Assembly: GCA_949775045.1 (NCBI GenBank)
Contig: OX459108.1
Location: 1,298,623 to 1,362,622, forward strand
DNA: 64,000 nucleotides
Direction: 5' to 3'
Origin: Metridium senile
Lineage: Eukaryota; Cnidaria; Anthozoa; Actiniaria; Metridiidae
Below the pieces are notes generated by a model. It searched no databases and was not told the DNA's origin. It saw only the letters and a program-made list of their open reading frames with translations. Shown here one piece after another: positions 60,457 to 64,000 of this stretch (position 1 is its first letter; each line of letters opens with the position of its first letter). A program made the translations under genes and the position numbers.

Positions 60457-62861
60457 CTGGCATCAAAGGGTTAAAAGAGAGCTAATATAACAATAGAGTA
60501 ATAACAATAGTTTGTGCTACTTATACTCCATGCTTTTAGTGTTTGTACTCTAGAATACAATAGAGATAACACTATTTAGTACTAATTATGCTGCATGCTT
60601 TTAATGTTTGTACTCTAGAAAACAATAGAAATAACACTATTTAGTACTATTTAGAGCTAATCAGTATGTTTTTAGAGTACGAACAATATAGAGTGGTTCT
60701 CGTTAACCCGTGAAACACTCTTTAGTGTATCATTCTTTAATGTACCTTAATTCCATTGTGTTCTTTTGTTGTTATTTGACTATCACACTTTAACTAATAC
60801 ACTTTGTTTCGCGGGTTAGTGAGAACAAGTCTAAACGTGTGCAAAACTTTGTACAATCACAATTTGCAATCGGATGGATATGCTAAATGAAAAGCACCTC
60901 CGATCGAATACTATATTATCAAAACTGTATTAAAACACCTTATATTACATTGACCTTTATAGTGGAAAAATATAGAATTACATTTCATTCGTTAGATTTG
61001 AAATAGCATAGCTTTATTTATTCAAAGTAGCTAGATTCATTGCTTGCTGTTACATAGGCTAATAGAGTTATATTTCAAAAACGTTTTCCAAGGTTTGTCG
61101 TAGATTGCTAAACCCCGACAGATCTGAACTATCGTCGTCAAATTTTTTAATTGTGCAAAATAAGAATATTCAATTCCTGAGTTGTTTGTTGTGAAAAAGC
61201 TTTTTTTGCTGAAGTCAATATTTAATTTTTTTAATAATTATTTGAAGTTGATATTTTTAATTTGACGCTGTGAAAAGCAAAATTCCATCGTGCAAGTCCG
61301 CCTACTACAGACTGCGCAGAATATCGAGAAGCGCAGCTGTAATTAGCGAACGCGAAAATGCTGAATTCCATCGTGCAACACCGCCTACAACCAGAATATC
61401 TTCGCAGAATATCAAGATTTGTCGCTTTAGTTAGAATAATTCATTAGTTTTTGATAACTTATTTGTTCTAGATTTAAAACTCGTTAAAAAGATATTTGAT
61501 AAACTTTCTAAGTTGCAATTCGGTCTTACGGGGTATATTTCCTGCGATAATCCTTAAAAAACGTTTGTTAAACTAGTTGTAAGCAAATATATTGATGCGA
61601 TTATATTGTATTTTAATTGTAATATAATAAAAGGCAATTCAAATTCAGTGTTTTTGAGTTTTGACTAGGCTGTCAAAGGCGTTATGGGAAAGAACGAGGG
61701 AAGATTGAACACACTTATTTCAAAAATCGTTGTCGTAGCTTAAAAGCAACAAGCATCAAGCTAAGACCGTGATGAATGCCGTTTTTGAGCTGGTAATACA
61801 CCTATTTCAAAAATCGTTGTTGCAAACAAAGACACAGTCCACACTCTGAAGCCTGCAAAGGATGTCGGTATTTCTTCTATTGTTATCGATTTATTGCGTA
61901 TTTGTGTTATATGACCATAACAAGTTGTTGCAGTGGTAGTTGATTGAACACATATTTCTTTATATAACGCGCAATAAATCACAATTTATGTTCATATTAC
62001 CGACATCCCTTGCAGGCTTCAGAGTGTTGTCTGTAGCTTCGGCAGCGACAACGATTTTTGAAATAGGTGTATATCGAAATTTCACTTATTCAGTTAACAA
62101 AACTGATGGTGATACATTAACAAGCACTCGAAAATACTCAAGGCCCGTGCAAACGCACGCAACAACATCCAACATTGTTGGGCACAACATTGTTGCGTGT
62201 TGTCGGCCAACAATGTTGCGTGCGTCTGCACGGGCCTACATATTTTGTTCACGTTACAAGTGAAAAACCAGAATTCATTTGGGTCTTGTCTTGATGGTTG
62301 TTGTTAATTAAACAGAAAAATGAGTCAATTATTTCCTAACAAACACGTGATATATATATTTCCATAAACGTTTATTGCAAAATGCCATTTTCTTATCGTA
62401 TAACTTTTATAAAGTTCTATTGTAAACTACAATTTATTAATTTATTAATAGAGTGCAAACAATATATCCTTGAAACACGATAATACCAAATAGTACAAAA
62501 TAGTGTACAATTGAAAACACTAGAATAAGCATAGAATTGCACTACTCACGAATGCCTTTTTGCTCTCTACCAAATTATATATAAATACTTTTGTATTTGT
62601 ATTGCTCGTTATTTAAGCAATCAATTACTGTAATTTATCAATAATTATCCGTTCATATTAATATGATATTAATGGTATATTTTAATATAAATATAGTAGT
62701 TTAGCGTAAATTACGCCGTTGATTATAGAACATCCCACAACGCGCTAATTCGATCGAGAACCAATATTCGATAATCAACCACGCGTGACCCATGCTCACC
62801 TACCGGCATGCTTTGCATTGCAATGTTATTATTTATTTATCATTAATATTAAATTACGCAC

Positions 62862-62923
62862 TTATTGAGGGGACCAGTCCAAGCATCGTAGCTTTGCCTC
62901 GTCATTTGTTGCGTTGACGTTAC
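62862..62923 (-). pseudogene. FGF-like exon fragment of unit 8, cut by a transposon
   Basis: Only the last 20 or so codons and the stop remain on this side. Base 62908 is G where other units have C, changing an Arg codon to Thr. The exon breaks at a TA (62924-62925), where the mariner-type element begins. Confidence 0.75.
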
Positions 62924-62925
62924 TA

Positions 62926-63186
62926 CAATCATGGACATAAATATTGGGACACAGCAGGTTATTAGTGGTTTTTCACATATAATTGTTCATTTTTCATCAT
63001 ATCCTCCCCCTCCCCCCCTATCTCAATGTTGATTTGACCAAGGAATGCCTACCAATGACCCATGTAACTCATGAACGGTCAACATTGAATGGAGGGGGGA
63101 GGGGAGGGCTAAAAATGATGAAGGGTAACGTTTTTATTCGAATTGTTAATGTTGTCCCAAACAATATTGTCCGTGATTGTCTTGTA
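62926..63186. repeat. Subterminal palindromic region of the mariner element
   Basis: The terminal sequence is repeated in inverted form at about 63153-63181 (TGTCCCAAACAATATTGTCC). The interior has a matching C-rich/G-rich pair (CCCCCTCCCCCCCT near 63003-63019; GGAGGGGGGAGGGG near 63091-63106) with CAATGTTGA/TCAACATTG. It is either a nested MITE of the same family or a complex inverted-repeat end. Confidence 0.7.
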
Positions 63187-63423
63187 CAAGTAATTCATTA
63201 GAAAGTGTGATAATATCAGGTTTCGTCAATGTATATATTATTATAAATTACGGACAATGCAAGATAATGAATCATTTCAGTATACATGTTATTTTGTACA
63301 TTTTTTGTGGTTGATTGGGTTAATTTTGTGTTTTTCATATGCTCGCGGACTGACGGGATTCCTGTGTAAACGTAATTATTATGTCATAGACTGCAAAATT
63401 TCATTTTTCTTGCACAATCAGAC

Positions 63424-64000
63424 ATGGTGGCAAAACTTAAGCCAACAAAAGTAGCGTATGCTATTCTGTTACGCGAGAAAGAACGTTATTCATTCCGTAT
63501 TATCGCAAAAAAGTGTAACATTTCCAAATCGTCGGCACATCGAATATGGAAGTATCGTCAAAACTACCTTCGAAGTGAATGTAAAGAAAAGGCAATTGTG
63601 CATAGAAATAAGGGACGGAAACCTCGAATCAATGAAAGAGACAAGAGAGAAATGCTGAGAACACTCACAAGAATGAGAAAGAAAGATGTTAATCTAACCG
63701 TCATGTCGTTAGTTAGAGAGGCGGGAATAGATCCGACATTGGTGCATCGAAGGACATTTACAAGATACCTTAACAAATGGGGGTTTCACTTCCTTCAATC
63801 TCGAAAAAAGGGACTGTTAAGTGACAAGGACAAGGAATTGCGCTTAAAGTATGCAAAGAAGATGCGGAGTTTATTGAAGGACAATCCTACGTTTTACACT
63901 CATCACATAGCTTTCTACTTGGATGGAGTATCCTTTATACATAAGTACAACCCCAAGAATGAAGCCTGTAGACCGAAATCTCGAGTTTGGAGGAAAAAGG
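63424..64000 (+). CDS. Tc1/mariner-type transposase, partial (runs off the window)
   Basis: Open from ATG 63424 to the window end: 192 codons with no stop. An in-frame TAA lies upstream and this is the first ATG after it. The N-terminus is basic with a helix-turn-helix (SFRIIAKKCNISKSSAHRI, residues 24-42), and a second helical segment follows (RTFTRYLNKWGFHF). FYLDGVSF places the first catalytic-type aspartate at D167; the other two acidic residues of the DD(E/D) triad would lie beyond the window. It acts in the nucleus, cutting and pasting the element at TA sites. No frameshift is seen, so it may be recent and active. Confidence 0.85.
   Translation, partial: MVAKLKPTKVAYAILLREKERYSFRIIAKKCNISKSSAHRIWKYRQNYLRSECKEKAIVHRNKGRKPRINERDKREMLRTLTRMRKKDVNLTVMSLVREAGIDPTLVHRRTFTRYLNKWGFHFLQSRKKGLLSDKDKELRLKYAKKMRSLLKDNPTFYTHHIAFYLDGVSFIHKYNPKNEACRPKSRVWRKK

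Larger units (their letters stand above)
35005..62923. repeat. Tandem array of a 3638-bp unit (7 full copies plus a partial eighth)
   Basis: Units begin at 35005, 38643, 42281, 45919, 49557, 53195, 56833 and 60471. Copies are almost identical. I see about six substitutions in the first 300 bp of unit 1, single changes at 47010 and near 48867 in unit 4, and one at 62908 in unit 8. Each unit holds three inverted-repeat elements, a duplicated CCATCGTGCAA...CCGCCTAC motif (35815-35839 and 35898-35922), a GGTTCGATATCGAACC palindrome and, on the minus strand, two FGF-like exons. Such identity means very recent amplification, homogenisation or an assembly artefact. Confidence 0.97.
62926..64000 (+). 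mobile_element. Tc1/mariner-type transposon, left part, inserted in array unit 8
   Basis: The array sequence GTTACTA breaks off at TA and continues as CAATCATGGACATAAATATT, the terminal inverted repeat. The intact target in other units reads GTTACTAGGTTTC (for example 37454-37466), so a TA duplication is expected at the far end, outside the window. It contains a subterminal palindrome (62926-63186) and a transposase gene from 63424. Confidence 0.85.

Noticed and set aside
63257..63658. 65- and 66-codon frames near the mariner element
   Set aside because: They overlap or precede the longer transposase frame from 63424 in another frame and show no domain.

Overview
The window is eukaryotic, from an AT-rich invertebrate animal genome. 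Genes have GT-AG introns, there are long AT-rich microsatellites, and many small transposons with terminal inverted repeats sit in introns and between genes. A cnidarian, probably an anthozoan (anemone or coral), is my best guess. It rests on gene content and on repeat fragments that resemble, from memory, anthozoan repeats; it is inference and was not searched.

Region 1 (1-13162, + strand): three tandem paralogues of one zinc-finger gene. Each has a conserved upstream block and non-coding exon, a 34-codon exon encoding a WW-like motif, and a large exon with a conserved leader (including a TQT motif), an acidic linker and a C2H2 finger array. Copy 1 has 14 fingers but is frame-broken before them. 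Copy 2 has 7 fingers and is cut short by a 4-nt insertion. Copy 3 has 9 fingers plus a half finger. Comparing the copies exposes several transposon insertions with their empty sites.

Region 2 (about 13.2-25.3 kb, - strand): a complete seven-exon gene for a lambda-crystallin / L-gulonate 3-dehydrogenase (CRYL1-like) of 321 residues, including a 28-nt microexon. Its introns are packed with microsatellites and nested inverted-repeat elements.

Region 3 (about 27.5-34.5 kb, + strand): a TNFAIP3/A20 homologue of about 1223 residues, divergent from the CRYL1-like gene. It has an OTU protease domain with the catalytic residues in place, a Q-rich linker and 11 A20-type zinc fingers. Upstream of its presumed first exon lie a palindromic kappaB site and two IRF/ISRE-type sites, suggesting the NF-kappaB/IRF feedback wiring known from vertebrate A20.

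Region 4 (35005-62923): a nearly perfect tandem array of a 3638-bp unit, seven full copies plus a partial eighth. Each full unit carries, on the - strand, two exons that join in frame into an FGF-like beta-trefoil C-terminal half. No N-terminal exon was found in the unit.

Region 5 (62926-64000): a Tc1/mariner-type transposon inserted at a TA inside the FGF-like exon of unit 8. Its transposase ORF is open to the window edge, so the array may resume beyond the window. Shorter elements with related ends sit at 14384-14934 and 20082-21539.

The zinc-finger, CRYL1-like and A20-like genes show no obvious pathway link to one another. The window's main themes are tandem gene duplication, finger turnover and heavy small-transposon traffic.
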